64,000 nt of DNA from Thelonectria olida (GCA_020736575.1 JAGPYM010000006.1:434001-498000), one strand, 5' to 3'; positions 32,812 through 44,699 are shown, counted from the stretch's first letter. Program-made: numbers and translations. The notes: a model not told the origin generated them from the sequence alone.

Positions 32812-34335
32812 ATGGCTCACCACAAGTCACATCTCACCCGGGAGGGCCACCAATGGACTCCCCAGTCCGGCCTCCAAAGCGGCATCCCCTCCATCGGCGT
32901 CATCAAGCCCTCCGCCAACCGCCCCTCAACCAAGATCCATGAAGTCCTCGTCATCGGCGCAGGCTACACCGGCCTCACTGCCCTGCGAGACCTTACTGTT
33001 GCCGGCCACGATGTCCTGCTCGTCGAGGCCCGAGACCGCATCGGCGGGCGCACCTGGTCCTCTAACATCGACGGCTACCCCTACGAGATGGGCGGCACCT
33101 GGGTCCATTGGAACCAGCCCTTTGTCTGGCGCGAGCTCGCCCGCTACGGCATGAGCAAGGACCTCGAGATCTCCCCCGTCACGGGCAAGGGCCTTGACAG
33201 GGCGACCTTTGTGCGGCCCGGGAGTACGGTGCACATGAGCAGAGAAGAAGAGTTCAGCACGCTCAACTCAGCCGTGCGCAAGTTCGTCAACGTCGACGGC
33301 AAACACGGCCGCGCCCTCTTCCCCTACCCGCACAACCCGCACTTCAACCCGGACGTCGCCCACTACGACACCATATCGTTTGCCGACCGCTTCGCCCAGA
33401 TCGAGGACGACATGACGCCGCTCGAGCTGCAGCTGCTCAAGACGTTCCTGAGCGTCACCTCGGGCGGCACCATGGAGAACTCGGGCTTCTTCGAGTTCCT
33501 GCGCTGGTGGGCGCTCAACAACTACGACCTGCAGGAGCTGAGCGAGCTGTGCCTCACCTTCAAGCTGCGCGACGGCCAGTCGGCCCTCGCGAGACGCATC
33601 TTCGACGATGCCGTCGCCACGGGCAACTTGACTTACAGCTTCAACTCCCCCGTGGCGTCTGTTACAGATCTCGGCTCCCACGTCGAGGTCAAGACGCGCG
33701 GCGGCGACGTCTTCAAGGCCAGGCGCATTATTGCCACTGTGCCCCTGAACATCCTCAACGACATCAAGTGGTCGCCGCCGCTGCTCCCCGGGAAGCAAGC
33801 AGCCTCGGCCCAGGGCCACGTCAACAAGTGCACCAAGGTCCACGCCGAAGTCGCTAACCCGGCGCTGCGCTCCTTCACAGGCTACCGCTGGGAGGGCCCT
33901 CTGAGCTGGACGTTCGGCGACGGCACGACGCCCGCTGGCAACACGCATCTCGTTGCCTTTGGGCCATCGTACGAGGGCATCCAGCTCAAGCTGGCCCAGA
34001 ACCAAGCACAGGGCGCTCTGGAGGCGTACAAGGCGTTTGCGCCGGGCGAGTTTGACGACGTGCGCCGGCTGGTGTTCCACGACTGGAACGAGGACGAGTT
34101 CGCCAAGGGCACGTGGGAGTTCCTGGGGCCGAACATGGCGACGCGGTATCTGGACGTGCTGCGCAAGCGACAGGGCAACGTGCTGTTTGCGAGTGCGGAC
34201 TGGGCCATGGGCTGGAGGGGGTTTATCGACGGTGGGATTGAGGACGGTGCGAATGCGGCCATGGAGCTGGCGCTTGAGTTTAGGGCGGCGAAGGGGGAGA
34301 GCGGCAATACTGGAAAGTTGGTTTCGAAGTTGTAA
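32812..34335 (+). CDS. Flavin-containing amine oxidase, peroxisomal (MAO-N-like), single exon, 507 aa
   Basis: FAD-dependent oxidative deamination of an amine to aldehyde, ammonia and H2O2. The Rossmann FAD motif is VLVIGAGYTGLTALRDL (about residues 46-62), followed by VEARDRIGGRTWSS and YEMGGTWVHW. A C-terminal FAD-binding block reads ADWAMGWRGFIDGGIEDGAN. Length (about 500) fits the family. The protein ends in VSKL, so the last three residues SKL are a textbook PTS1 peroxisomal signal, in line with peroxisomal fungal monoamine oxidases and with H2O2 disposal by catalase. No SGGC-type cysteine for covalent FAD is seen near the C-terminus, suggesting non-covalent FAD. The start was chosen at the ATG after ATCATC; the upstream TATA box fits. 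It shares a promoter region with the Zn2Cys6 gene and is followed by a permease on the same strand. The substrate is unknown. Confidence 0.93.
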   Translation: MAHHKSHLTREGHQWTPQSGLQSGIPSIGVIKPSANRPSTKIHEVLVIGAGYTGLTALRDLTVAGHDVLLVEARDRIGGRTWSSNIDGYPYEMGGTWVHWNQPFVWRELARYGMSKDLEISPVTGKGLDRATFVRPGSTVHMSREEEFSTLNSAVRKFVNVDGKHGRALFPYPHNPHFNPDVAHYDTISFADRFAQIEDDMTPLELQLLKTFLSVTSGGTMENSGFFEFLRWWALNNYDLQELSELCLTFKLRDGQSALARRIFDDAVATGNLTYSFNSPVASVTDLGSHVEVKTRGGDVFKARRIIATVPLNILNDIKWSPPLLPGKQAASAQGHVNKCTKVHAEVANPALRSFTGYRWEGPLSWTFGDGTTPAGNTHLVAFGPSYEGIQLKLAQNQAQGALEAYKAFAPGEFDDVRRLVFHDWNEDEFAKGTWEFLGPNMATRYLDVLRKRQGNVLFASADWAMGWRGFIDGGIEDGANAAMELALEFRAAKGESGNTGKLVSKL

Positions 34336-35388
34336 TGAAGAGGTTGGGTGGTTGCGAGTCGATGAGGGAGCAAGGGGAAACTATGTATATTAGGCAGACA
34401 CGATGGATATGAAGAAGACGGAGATAGTAGCCATTGGGACTTCTCGCAGAGAGCTACGAGGCATAATTCAAAATACAGTATAATTCTTCAACCTTGACGC
34501 TGTCCTGCGAGTGCCGTCTATATCTCTATTCGATCTAGAGTCACAAGACAACGAAAGCCTATGGACACACTGTTGCGAATAGGCCCTGGATAGACTTAAC
34601 AGCTCCTTCAATACAACTCGACTATTTATCCGAAACTTGTAGAGTCCTTGTACAGGAGACATTTCTCTTTCTCCATGCATGAAGAATTCAACACTATTCA
34701 GATGCCCACGCCAAGTCGGAACTCGGAAGCCCACTCATGGACTCACTTTTCATACCTCTTTCGGACGCCCCAAGAACTGCTCTAGTTAACCAGTTCACTA
34801 CTCCATATCAGGCACTTGCCATGTAGCAAAACCAAGCAAACATGTTCGGCCCAGGGATGAAGTTGTTCGCTATCTTATCTTATCTCCAAAACACTCACTT
34901 TTATTGCCTCATTCAGACACGACGCCTCCAAACCACCAACCAAATCATGTTCCGTGCAAACCCCGTCTCCCGCGCTTATCGACCACGACGGTGTAATCCA
35001 CCTCCTCTCTTGCCTCTATCTTCCCCCCACGGGGTTGTCGCCGCACTCCAGGAGGCCCTCTGCCCAGGTGCAATTCTCGTTTGGGTTTCCAATTCCAGCT
35101 GTGGTCCCCTTATATCAGATCGCCCTGCCCAGACCACTCTCGTTATCAGCGACAGAGCCCCATTTCCATCTCATGTTCTGGTCTTAACCTGCTATCAATG
35201 GAGACGTAGAGATATGGGAACAAGGCGGGAGATAATGGCGATAATGGAGGATCTTGTCTGCTCGAGTTATCAGCGACATGCCCAAATATATAATAATCCT
35301 CTCGCACTAGAGTGCGACTCACCTGCTGTCCATCGGCCGTGAGCCTCAGCAATTCGTTTCTTGCAATAAAATCCCCATATATCACATC
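34336..35388. promoter_or_regulatory. Permease upstream region with TCGGAA and GATA motifs
   Basis: No gene. TCGGAAC (34716-34722) and TCGGAAG (34723-34729) are directly adjacent, and TCGGAC follows at 34761-34766; these match the half-sites in the oxidase promoter. Overlapping GATA motifs occur at 34871-34884 (TATCTTATCTTATC), and single ones at 35143-35147, 35231-35235, 35240-35244 and 35267-35271. GTTATCAGCGACA is repeated at 35142-35154 and 35266-35278. Confidence 0.55.
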
Positions 35389-37241
35389 ATGAAGAATGAG
35401 TACTCGTCTGAAATGAAGCAAGTTGACGTCGACGGGCCTCAGCTAGAGAGCAGTACGTCGTCTCCTCTACCAGAGCAAGCATATACTAACACACTCCTCT
35501 TCAGATGGCTCTGTCAAAACTGGCTCCGCTGAGGAAACCCTCGAGCTCTCCCGCCTAGGCCTCGAGTCCCACACGAAGCGCGACATTGGCATGCTCAGCA
35601 TCATCGCCCTGGGATGGAACATCTGCAACAGCTGGGCCGCCGTGGCCGCCACCATGATCCTGTCCATCACCTCCGGCGGGCCAGTGACTCTTCTATACGG
35701 CGTGCTCATCGTCTTCGTCCTCAACGGTAGCGCTGCGGCGAGCATGGCCGAAATTGCCAGTGTCTACCCTACAGCTGGTGGGCAGTACCATTGGACTGGA
35801 GTATTGGCGCCTAAAAAATGGAGTCGTGGGCTGGTAGGAATGTCCTTTTCTTTGGCTTATCCCTTGAGAAACGCCTGGTTGATGTTGGTGCTGATATCGT
35901 GAGTACAGAGTTATGCCTGCGGATGTATCAACCTGCTGGGTTGGGTCGCCACGACGGCTGGATTTGTCGTCACAACTGCACAGCTCGTAACCGGAATTGC
36001 CGCCTTCATGCACCCGGGCTATAGTGTTGAATCATGGCATGTCTTCTTGATCTTCCAGCTCGTCAATGTCATGTTTCTGCTGTACAACATGTTCATCATG
36101 AAGAAGACGTCGTGGATCCACGATGTTGGGTGTAAGTGCTCACCAGCACACAAACTCTTCAAACCCACCAGAACTGACCTCTATCCAGTCGTTATCTCGC
36201 TCGTGAGCTTCCTCGTCATCCTAATTACCTGTCTCGCTCGAAACCCACCGAAACAGTCCAATTCGTTCGTATGGGCCACGTTCCAGAACACCTCAGGATG
36301 GTCCTCCGATGGCGTCGTGTTCCTTATCGGCATGTCCAACCCCAACTTCATCTACTCGGGTCTCGACGGAGCCATCCATCTTGCTGAAGAATGCACCAAT
36401 GCGCACAAGACGGTGCCCAAGGCCCTTATTTCAACCGTAGTAGTGGGCTTCATCACCAGCTTCTCCTTCGCAATTGCTATGACATACTGCACCACCGACT
36501 TCGATGCTGTTCTTGTCTCTCCGTAAGATGGCCCTCTGGTCGCTGTATCTGCACGAACGCTGACATGAATGAACGCAGAGTCCCAGTCCTTGAAATATGG
36601 AACCAGGCCACGAGTTCCGAGGGCGCAGCGGTTACCTTCACCATCATTCTCACCATCTGCGGCTGCTTCGCTGTCGTTGGATGCCAGCAGACAGCCTCTC
36701 GACTAACGTACTCCTTTGCCCGAGATAACGGCCTGGTTTTTGCCTCCAAGCTATCGTCCATGAGTCCAGTCTACGGAGCCCCAATGTTCGCACTTGCTGC
36801 CAATAGCGTCGTGGTTGCCATCCTCGGCTTTATTTATCTCGGTTCGAGTACCGCCTTCAACGCCATGGTGGCCACTGGTTTGATCTTGCAACAAGTCAGC
36901 TTTGCCTTCCCTGCCGTCTTACTTCTATGGCGAAGGAGATCGGTTCGGTTCCTACCAAAGAGCAGACCGTTTCGGCTGGGTCCGTTCGGATGGGTTGCCA
37001 ATAGTCTTACCGTTGTTTGTGCACTCGTGGCCACGACCTTTTACTGTCTCCCCACCACTCTACCAGCTACGCCCGGTAATATGAGTGAGTTTGATCCGCG
37101 GCCCCGGATGATCTCTTTCCACTGACTTGTGATGCAGACTATGCTTGCGCCGTGATCGGTGTCATGTTGATTTTCGGGGTGGCTAATTGGTTTGGCTATG
37201 CGTCGAGGCACTACCAGGGTCCTAGCCTGGATGAATTCTGA
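35389..37241 (+). CDS. APC-superfamily amine/amino-acid permease (GABA/choline transporter type), six exons, 519 aa
   Basis: Probable plasma-membrane importer of an amine or amino acid, of the fungal amino acid/choline transporter family (Uga4/Hnm1-like). Exons: 35389-35452, 35505-35833, 35909-36131, 36189-36522, 36579-37084, 37138-37241; all five introns end in CAG and phases agree. About twelve membrane segments are visible. Family blocks: LGWNICNSWAAVAATMILSI in TM1, GGPVTLLYGVLIVF, SMAEIASVYPTAGGQYHWTG, NFIYSGLDGAIHLAEECTNA (the conserved Glu-rich loop), CFAVVGCQQTASRLTYSFAR and ARDNGL. The hydrophilic N-terminus starts MKNEYSSEMKQVDVDGPQLE. Placement downstream of an amine oxidase and a divergent Zn2Cys6 gene suggests that it brings in the oxidase's substrate. 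The substrate is not deducible from the sequence. Confidence 0.92.
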
Positions 37242-40200
37242 GAGACGGCTCCGGGAGAGATCCAAGATTAGGTGTCTTGTTAATTATACCTTCGTTGAGT
37301 GGCTTCTTTGATATCACTTATAAGACAAAGGGGTGCGCCGCTAAGAAGTCCCCATTATGATGAACCAGTTCGTTGAGCCCCCTTGTATGGCCGTGATATT
37401 GACCAAACAGAGACAGTCGTCACTTGACAGGAGGATTTTTGTAGATAGTCGCATCCCCAGGAGCCCACCGGGGTAAACGAGAGGCATACATAGGCCCCTA
37501 GGTGATGAGTCGCATAACATCGAGTTATGCCAATTCATGGGTTCATGATGCTGAGAGTGGACTGGTCGCACAAGAACTGAGACCAAGTGCTAGCTAGTGT
37601 CGATCAGAACCTTGCTAGACGGCTCGACCGCGACTTTCTGAACGGAAGAGCGAAGGGGCCTACCGCAACCTAACTTAACTTACATGGTCTCCTCCTGTCT
37701 CTCTTTCTTCAACCCGTGACCTGAATACTGAAATGCTTTGCGGGAGAATGGAGCAGGCTGATGGTCGGTTGAGACACGGTCCACGGTGTGGGAATGTGAC
37801 AACGCCAGGGTCCGCCATTTGACCAGATCTGGGAACAAGAAGAAGACGACCTTCCCATCCAAGGATACCCGCTCTCCACAAGGACACAAGGGGCAAGGAC
37901 AGCTAAACCCTCTTGTCCCTCGTCAGTTGTGCGTCTCAGTCCGTGCATAGCGTGCAGTCCTGTACCAGACAGGGGGGCGACTCACGTTTCAGCGCGCCCG
38001 CCTCGGAACGAACGTGCTGAGTTTGTGTGCGTAAAAGCTGCTCAAACGCTTGGGGCAATGATGTCGTGAACCCCACTAGTCAGGGTAGCCACCATCGTGT
38101 GGATTGTGGAAGCGATCCGCTGAGCTGGGCGTGCCAGAGACTGCTTCCAGGCCTTTGATGCGAAGAAGGCAGCTGGATTCGTCCTAATGGAGCGTTGGCC
38201 CTCTGTCAAAGTGGTTGTTGTTGCGTCCATAGAAAGTGAGAGTATTTCGGAGTGCGTACTGTGCACAACGACAAACAAACTCCTGAAGGATGCATGTCGT
38301 ATTCTGCACCCGCTAACGAGCTTCGACTGGACGAGAGACGCGCTCATCGCGCTGCGGTCCGTTGGTGGATACTTGTTCTTCCCCCAAGTTTGCCGCCATT
38401 GGAAGCGGCCCTTGACCAGTCATGCGTCACAAAGACACCCATTAACACCAGCTGTCTGTCGTTGTGTGGAGCGCTGGGTGACCACAGTCTGTGTGAGACG
38501 CAACACTCAACAGCGCCTTGTCGCTTGCTGATCTGCAGAACATCTTCTCGTTACTTCGTCCCGCTACTCAAAGTCAAATGCGCATTCGACGTGTTGCTGG
38601 CTCGGCCCAAGCCAAGCTTCAAGTTCCCCTGAAAATGGCTGGTCTACGCGCGTTCGTGGCTGCTCTCTTGTTCAACGTCGCCCCTAACATCATTATCAAT
38701 GGTCATGTTCTGGTCAATAGCCTAGTTCGCGTACTCCTTGCAACGACAGCTGTTGGCATCACCCGAACATCATCGCCATCCAACAAAGGAAGCCGTAAAA
38801 AAGGGGGAGCTTCACGCCCCGATCCATTCCGTGTCACCCACTGGCATCTACCCTTGCAAGGCGAACGCTGAGTCAGGAAACGAGCGGATGTCACACGGTT
38901 TCTCGCTGCCGGCCTCTGCGTCGTGCACAATAAATAGCTTCAAGATCCATACGAAGACTTTATGCCGCAGAAACGATGGACAAGCACAAATCGAGGTCGC
39001 TCGCTGGGCTACTTCGGGAGGCAAAACCGGCGCACACTGCTTTGTGCGCTTTTGAGCGGAGGAGCGGGTGAAGGCTGGTTGGCTGTGCGAGTTGCTGATC
39101 CTGCAAGGTACGAGGCGCGTGAGGGGCTAGGGTTGGGACTAGGTCAGGGGTAACGGCGCTGGTGGTGTCAAGGCGTTCCATCGTGGCCTTGCCTCCGGTC
39201 CATGGTTTGGAGGATTGGGCATGCGGGCACACTGTGTTGATCGTGTTGGAAGCGCAGCCAATTGGGTGCCACCTTTCTACCCACTACTCCCGGGTCTATC
39301 TTGACCTCTCAAGTCCATGACGGGCGAGAACCAAATCCTCTTCAAGGATGGCGGTTGGACGTTGGTGGCTGACCACGATGATTGAAGGTTTGTTGCAGTC
39401 GAGCGTGTCGTGCAAAGTGCTTCCCCCTTGCAAATAAACACAAGCTAATCACCAACGGCAGTCGAAGGCGCAGCCTTGGCACCATTTTGTCATTCCTGCT
39501 ACGCACTTCGTAGCACGAGTAGAACACATGGGAAAGGAGAATAACTAGTTACGTAGTGAGCCAGCTGCACGTAAACGGAAAAGGTCTGATATACCGCCGA
39601 GGTCTGGCTTGTCACCGGCACTAGTAGTGTCTGAGCGCGGTGGGCAGGAAGACTCGGCCGACATTCTCTGTTCGATTGCTGCCATCACAAGACCTGTCGA
39701 TCATGGCTGTCTCTTGAGTAAGTGCCAGACGACATACATACGAAGTACTCACAGTCAAGGACCGCACTGTACCTGAGCCCAGGCCCGACGATTCGACCCA
39801 CTGCATGACGATGGGGCTGACAGCAGTGCATGTCTGCAGGAACAGGGACCTGGACGCACACATCGCTCGCTATTCGCGCCGCGCCTGTTGAGCGTCCAGA
39901 TCAGTCTAAGGAGTCACCAAGACATGGCATGATCCCACCGTCTGTTGGGATCTGACGGACTCGATCCGTTGACGTCCGGCAGAGACCAACCCGTCACACC
40001 GTCCACGCGTGATCATCGTTTTGACACCGTAAGTTGGGGCTTCGCAACTGGCCGCCGCGCTGTCTGATGTGATGTCTTGGCACCCCTTTTTGCCCTTTCG
40101 TTCGGTTCGTCGCCCGCCGTCGCCATAACTCATGACGAACGCCTCCGCGGTTCGTACGAATACGGTGCACGGGAAAGACTGACATGCTCAACCTACAAAC

Positions 40201-43200
40201 AGGTAACACACAGCTCCACAGGCATTGTCAAGCGCGAACTCGCAAGAAAGCATCAGGGCAACGGCCACGGAGCTGGTTTTTAACGAGGTGGATAAAGGAA
40301 AAGGTGCCGGATTGGTCCAGTATGACAGAAGTCCCATGTGCAGACTCCAGTTTTGCTCAACGTTGACGGAAAGACAACCCTCCAGTTGCCGCATTGAACT
40401 GTGCCGTGTTGTTACAGTCCGAGAGAAGCCGGAATGCAGCGTCCATGGTCCCGGCATGTCTCACCCCTGTCGAAAACTCGTAGTATTTTGCACTTCGATG
40501 TTACCCGTGTGCCACATCATGGGGTCCCCATAATTTCAAACTGCGCCGGGACTTCAGGTCCAGGACCTGCAACACCACCACACACACGCAAATCCGACCA
40601 ATCTTTGCTCACCATTCTAGAACGAGACGAAACGGATGAACGATCTTCTTCGGGATATAAGTGGCAGATAGGCGGAAACACGAAGCAAAATGATAGCTTC
40701 TAGGCTTAAGTCCAGGGAGAGAACCGAATCTGGGGAGACTGCTGCGTTATAGTATATTATCGACCAGCCTCTGCCTCAACGATGCTTGTCTGCCAGCCTG
40801 CTGATAGACGACCCCTGGATTGTCGACAGTCAGCAGTTTTCGCCACTGTCACCATTTTCTGAGCTTTCTCTCTCTCTTGGATGGGCGAGGGGCCCGGTCA
40901 GCCTGTGAGACCGAAGATGTCGAGAAGATGCGGCGCTGGACTATTGGCAATGGCCTGCTGCCTCTGGTCGGCTGGCCCCTTTCAACCATCCTTTGGCACT
41001 ACTACATGTTTGAGGGACGGAGTCGGTTTCCTGATTGTTCTTCAATGCGTCTCATTGAGGCTCGCTAGCAGAAGTTTTGCGGCGATTGAACATTTGACAA
41101 GCGGACCTGCTTTGAGTTGCCGAAGGCCACTGACGCAAGCCAGAGCGGAATGCTGACCGAGTTCTGTGTGTAACATCCCAACAGGTGAGCATGAGTCAAC
41201 CTGGAGAAGGCCTGCGGTAGCCTGATGTATGCGGACTCCCGTTGCCAACATCGTATCCGGTCTTGTCACTCCGTCGTGCATTGAGAAGCAAAACGCGCCG
41301 TTTCTTGATCGGGATAGACCGTCTTGTACAGTATGACCAAGGCGTTTCAGCACGGTGCCTTCCGCGGGGCTATCCAGCCTTAGTCCCGAGGCGGGTTGCA
41401 AGCTCCAAAGAAGGCCAATAGGGGCTTGCCCCTTGAGATGCGCGCCGGTTTGGGGGCCGTGGGGCCGGTGCTGCGTGGGACAAGCCGCACTGTCCCTATC
41501 GCGCGTACCTTGCAGTAGCGCGGGTTTGAAAAGGGCCATGGGATTCTCTGTATCCACGCTTGCCCCTGTTCCGACGCCTCTCGCCGTGACTTCGAGCCTT
41601 GGGGATCAGCAAGGTAATTCCCTGCCGAGACAGGAAAGTCTTGCATGACAAACATCCCGGTTCATGTTTGGGAGTCAAGGAGTCTGGCTTGGTGAATGTT
41701 TGCGTGGGAGAAAGCTGTGGCGATTTTAGCTTCTGCCCATCTTGTGAAGCCCCTTTTAGTGCCCTGATGCCTGCATCCTCTGGCACAAGGTCAAGACCTG
41801 GCGAGTGATGCGCAGGAGGGCAAAGGTCCAAGACCAAGACTGTGGAACGCTGAGCCAAAGGGGAGAAGATGCATTGAAATGTTTCTGCGATGTTGCTATT
41901 GTCGTCGCCTCTCCGCAGTTTTTGGATTCAGGTGAACGCAATGGTTTGAAACAGGTCAATACTGTCGACACCATGCAGACGTCAACGAACTTTTGGCGTC
42001 GAAGTAGACGAACGAGGATGGCCAACGGACCATGGGAAGCTGGAGACTGATGACTAGGGCAAAGAGCACGGTCTGGTGCGAGTGTGCTATTCCGGGATGC
42101 TGGGACGCCGTGGTGGTGCACTGGAGGTAGGACGTTAGTACAATGGTACGTCAGTCTGAGCTCCCAGTTCACTGTTCGGTTTGACCTTGGTAAACTCTGT
42201 CGATGTCTGTCGGGCTTAGTCTTCCTCTTTTTTTACCGCCCAAGCCGGCAAGCGAGAACCATGGATCGGCTCCTGATGTCAATGCATGGCCGAAAGAAGT
42301 TTAGGGCGTTTGTGAGGGTCTCTTTCACGGTAGTGGTGGATGGATCGGAAACTGGAGAGGAAGATGGATGATGTGGGATGGAAGAAGGATCATGGTGATG
42401 GGATGGGATGAGAGGTGCTGGGAGTCTAGGGTATGGTACCGTAACTGCTTGCCTCACACAGTCAGACACGAACCTGCACGAAGGAACACGGTGCAACGCA
42501 CTTACTTTCTCAGCTCCAGTTGTGGTGGTGTGGGTGTCACCTCAGGGTTGAGCGCCCGGGAAGGAAGTGGGCTGGCGGTGCCTGCCACGGCCCATGGTGG
42601 GTGGCAGTGGATGGTGGGGGCAGACCAATGGCGTTTTGTTACTGGCTCGCCCAGCGTCGAGTGGTCCGCTGCTGACCTCTGATTGGTCCGTGTGGCCCGA
42701 CGCCGGCCGGCTACGGGTCTCAAGAGCTCGGGGACGCGGGCTACGGGGCACGGGGAGGAATACCTCTGAAGAAGTAGCCGGCGTGCAGTGCTGTTTTCTA
42801 TTCGCAGATATTGAGAGTTGTGTCAGAGGGAGAGAAAACACGAGACAATGCCGAGAAACAAAATCCGAGAGGGAATGGAGCATCTGAGACCGGCGAGGCA
42901 AGAAGAGAAGATGTGATCCTGGCGTGATGCTTCGCCCGACTCTCCTGGATTCGGCCGGGACATCTGGAGCTCACCGATCGACCATTGGACCCAGTCAGAA
43001 CACGTCGAGTGGATTGTGGATTTTGGAAAGAAGACGAGAAAACAAACAAAATTTTGAAGGAGTCTCAAGACTCAAGGCTCAAGCAAGGCCGCACCCAGCG
43101 TGCAGCAGTCAGCAGCACATGCATCCCTGAATCGGCCGGATCCTTCACGATGTTGACTTTCGCATGTATGGGGTTTTGTTGGAGGTGCGTCGGCACCTTT

Positions 43201-44699
43201 TACACGCACAGCAAAGCCTAGCCTCTGCTTGGCCAAGTCTGTCGCAGACCAATCCACTCGAGGGCTAGTCAGCATGTCCTCAACCGTTAGCTGCGTTGAC
43301 TCGGGCGTACGTGGGCGTCGACAGGTGGTCCAAGTCCTCAGCGGCCAGCAGCGGGGCCAGGGGTAAGAAAGGGCCCAAGGAGAAAAAGTTGAGACTTCCA
43401 GTCCATCCCACTTATCGCGCTGGACTGCACCGCGCTGGGGTTGGGGGCGGATTCGAGTTTGCGAGGTGCTTTGAATTCTCGGGTTGTGAATGGAAGACGA
43501 AAATACACCACGCCCGCACCGCCGTTGTTGTTCTCTCCAGTCGCAGGTGCCGTTGACGGGGGGGTAAGCGGCTTGGGCGTCTCCCCATGGCCGTTGGAGG
43601 AGGCGTGCAAGCTGAGTGGTCAGTTGTTCTTGGGTGAGGTGAGGTGGTGTTTGGGATGATCGGCCTGGTACTTTAGGGGTAGGTATCCCGCCGTTGATGT
43701 ATCAGTGATCCGCGCCTGTTCTATCGAGCACTTGGTGCGAATCAGGGCAGATGGGCAGGCGAGACAAGGCTAAGGTACATGGGTAAAGGTTCCTACATTT
43801 TTTTTTGGTGTTTTTGTGCCTGCCAGTCCTTGTTTTTCCACACCTCGCCCACACACGCCCACACGCGGTGCTTAGTTGTGTCGGGTCAGAGCAGTGAGGG
43901 AGGTGCGGGTGCCTGCCCGTCCACTCCATGGACTGGACGCTTGTCCACCCACTGGACGCGCTGCTGCCCACCTCGCCGACTCACTGAAGTCTGAGAGTGG
44001 AGCTCCTGCGTCGGGCTGCGTCTGCGTCTGCTGCGTCTCCTGCGCGCTGCCCTGTAGCCACTGGACCGCCCGCCCACCGCCGATTTTGCGTTAGAGCCCG
44101 TTTCCCTTTTTTCCCTCTTCCCGTCTCCTTTGAGGTCCCCTCCCCCCGTTTCTCTTCTCCATCTTGCATCGCCAGTCAATCCCTCCTTGTGACCGCTTCT
44201 TCTTCCCCTTCTCCCCCCCGCTCACTCTTTTTCTTTTCTTCCCTTCCAGTCGCTCTCTTGTAAATCTTCATCTTCAATCTGCCATTATCGGCTCCCGTCA
44301 CTCTTTCCGGGTCCGTCACTTTCCTTGGCCTTTGACGCTGCCACTAAAGCGCTTCTACACCATTTACACTCACGACTCAACTCATCGCCTCAAACGGCTT
44401 CAGGAACACACTCATTAACTTACCCAGCTCACGGGTCACCATCACATTCTCTACTTTCCCTAGCACAGCTATTTGTTTTCAATCATTTTCTCGTCAAATC
44501 CCACTGGTCCTCTTGTGGCCTTTCGTTGTTCGATACACCATCCGATTAATCGATATTCGACTCCCCCCAACGCGCCATCGCGGTTCTGCAACACATTGCC
44601 GACGATACCTGGCCGTAACCACGCCACGACGTAAATCCAGTAGTTCGACCTTTTTCTTTACTTCCACCAAAGCGGATATCACAAGCGATTATCGCAGCA
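37242..44699. promoter_or_regulatory. 7.5-kb gene-free region upstream of the homeobox gene
   Basis: No gene supported on either strand; open frames are short and without domains. The distal part has mixed composition. From about 44100 the plus strand becomes strongly C/T-rich, and 43931-44699 contains no ATG on the plus strand, consistent with a long 5' leader. Very long upstream regions are common for fungal developmental regulators. Confidence 0.5.
43931..44699 (+). promoter_or_regulatory. Probable long ATG-free 5' leader of the homeodomain gene
   Basis: The last upstream ATG is at 43928-43930. From there to the start codon at 44700 (769 nt) none occurs on the plus strand. The stretch is C/T-rich, with tracts at 44101-44160 and 44200-44250. 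The transcription start is not known; the leader may be shorter or contain an intron. Confidence 0.45.

Noticed and set aside
33268..34080. 270-codon minus-strand open frame
   Set aside because: Antisense to the amine oxidase coding sequence. Its Arg/Glu/Val-rich composition is typical of the reverse of GC-rich coding DNA.
30497..37241. Secondary-metabolite biosynthetic cluster
   Set aside because: No synthase, synthetase, terpene cyclase or P450 is present. An amine-catabolic trio explains the genes better.
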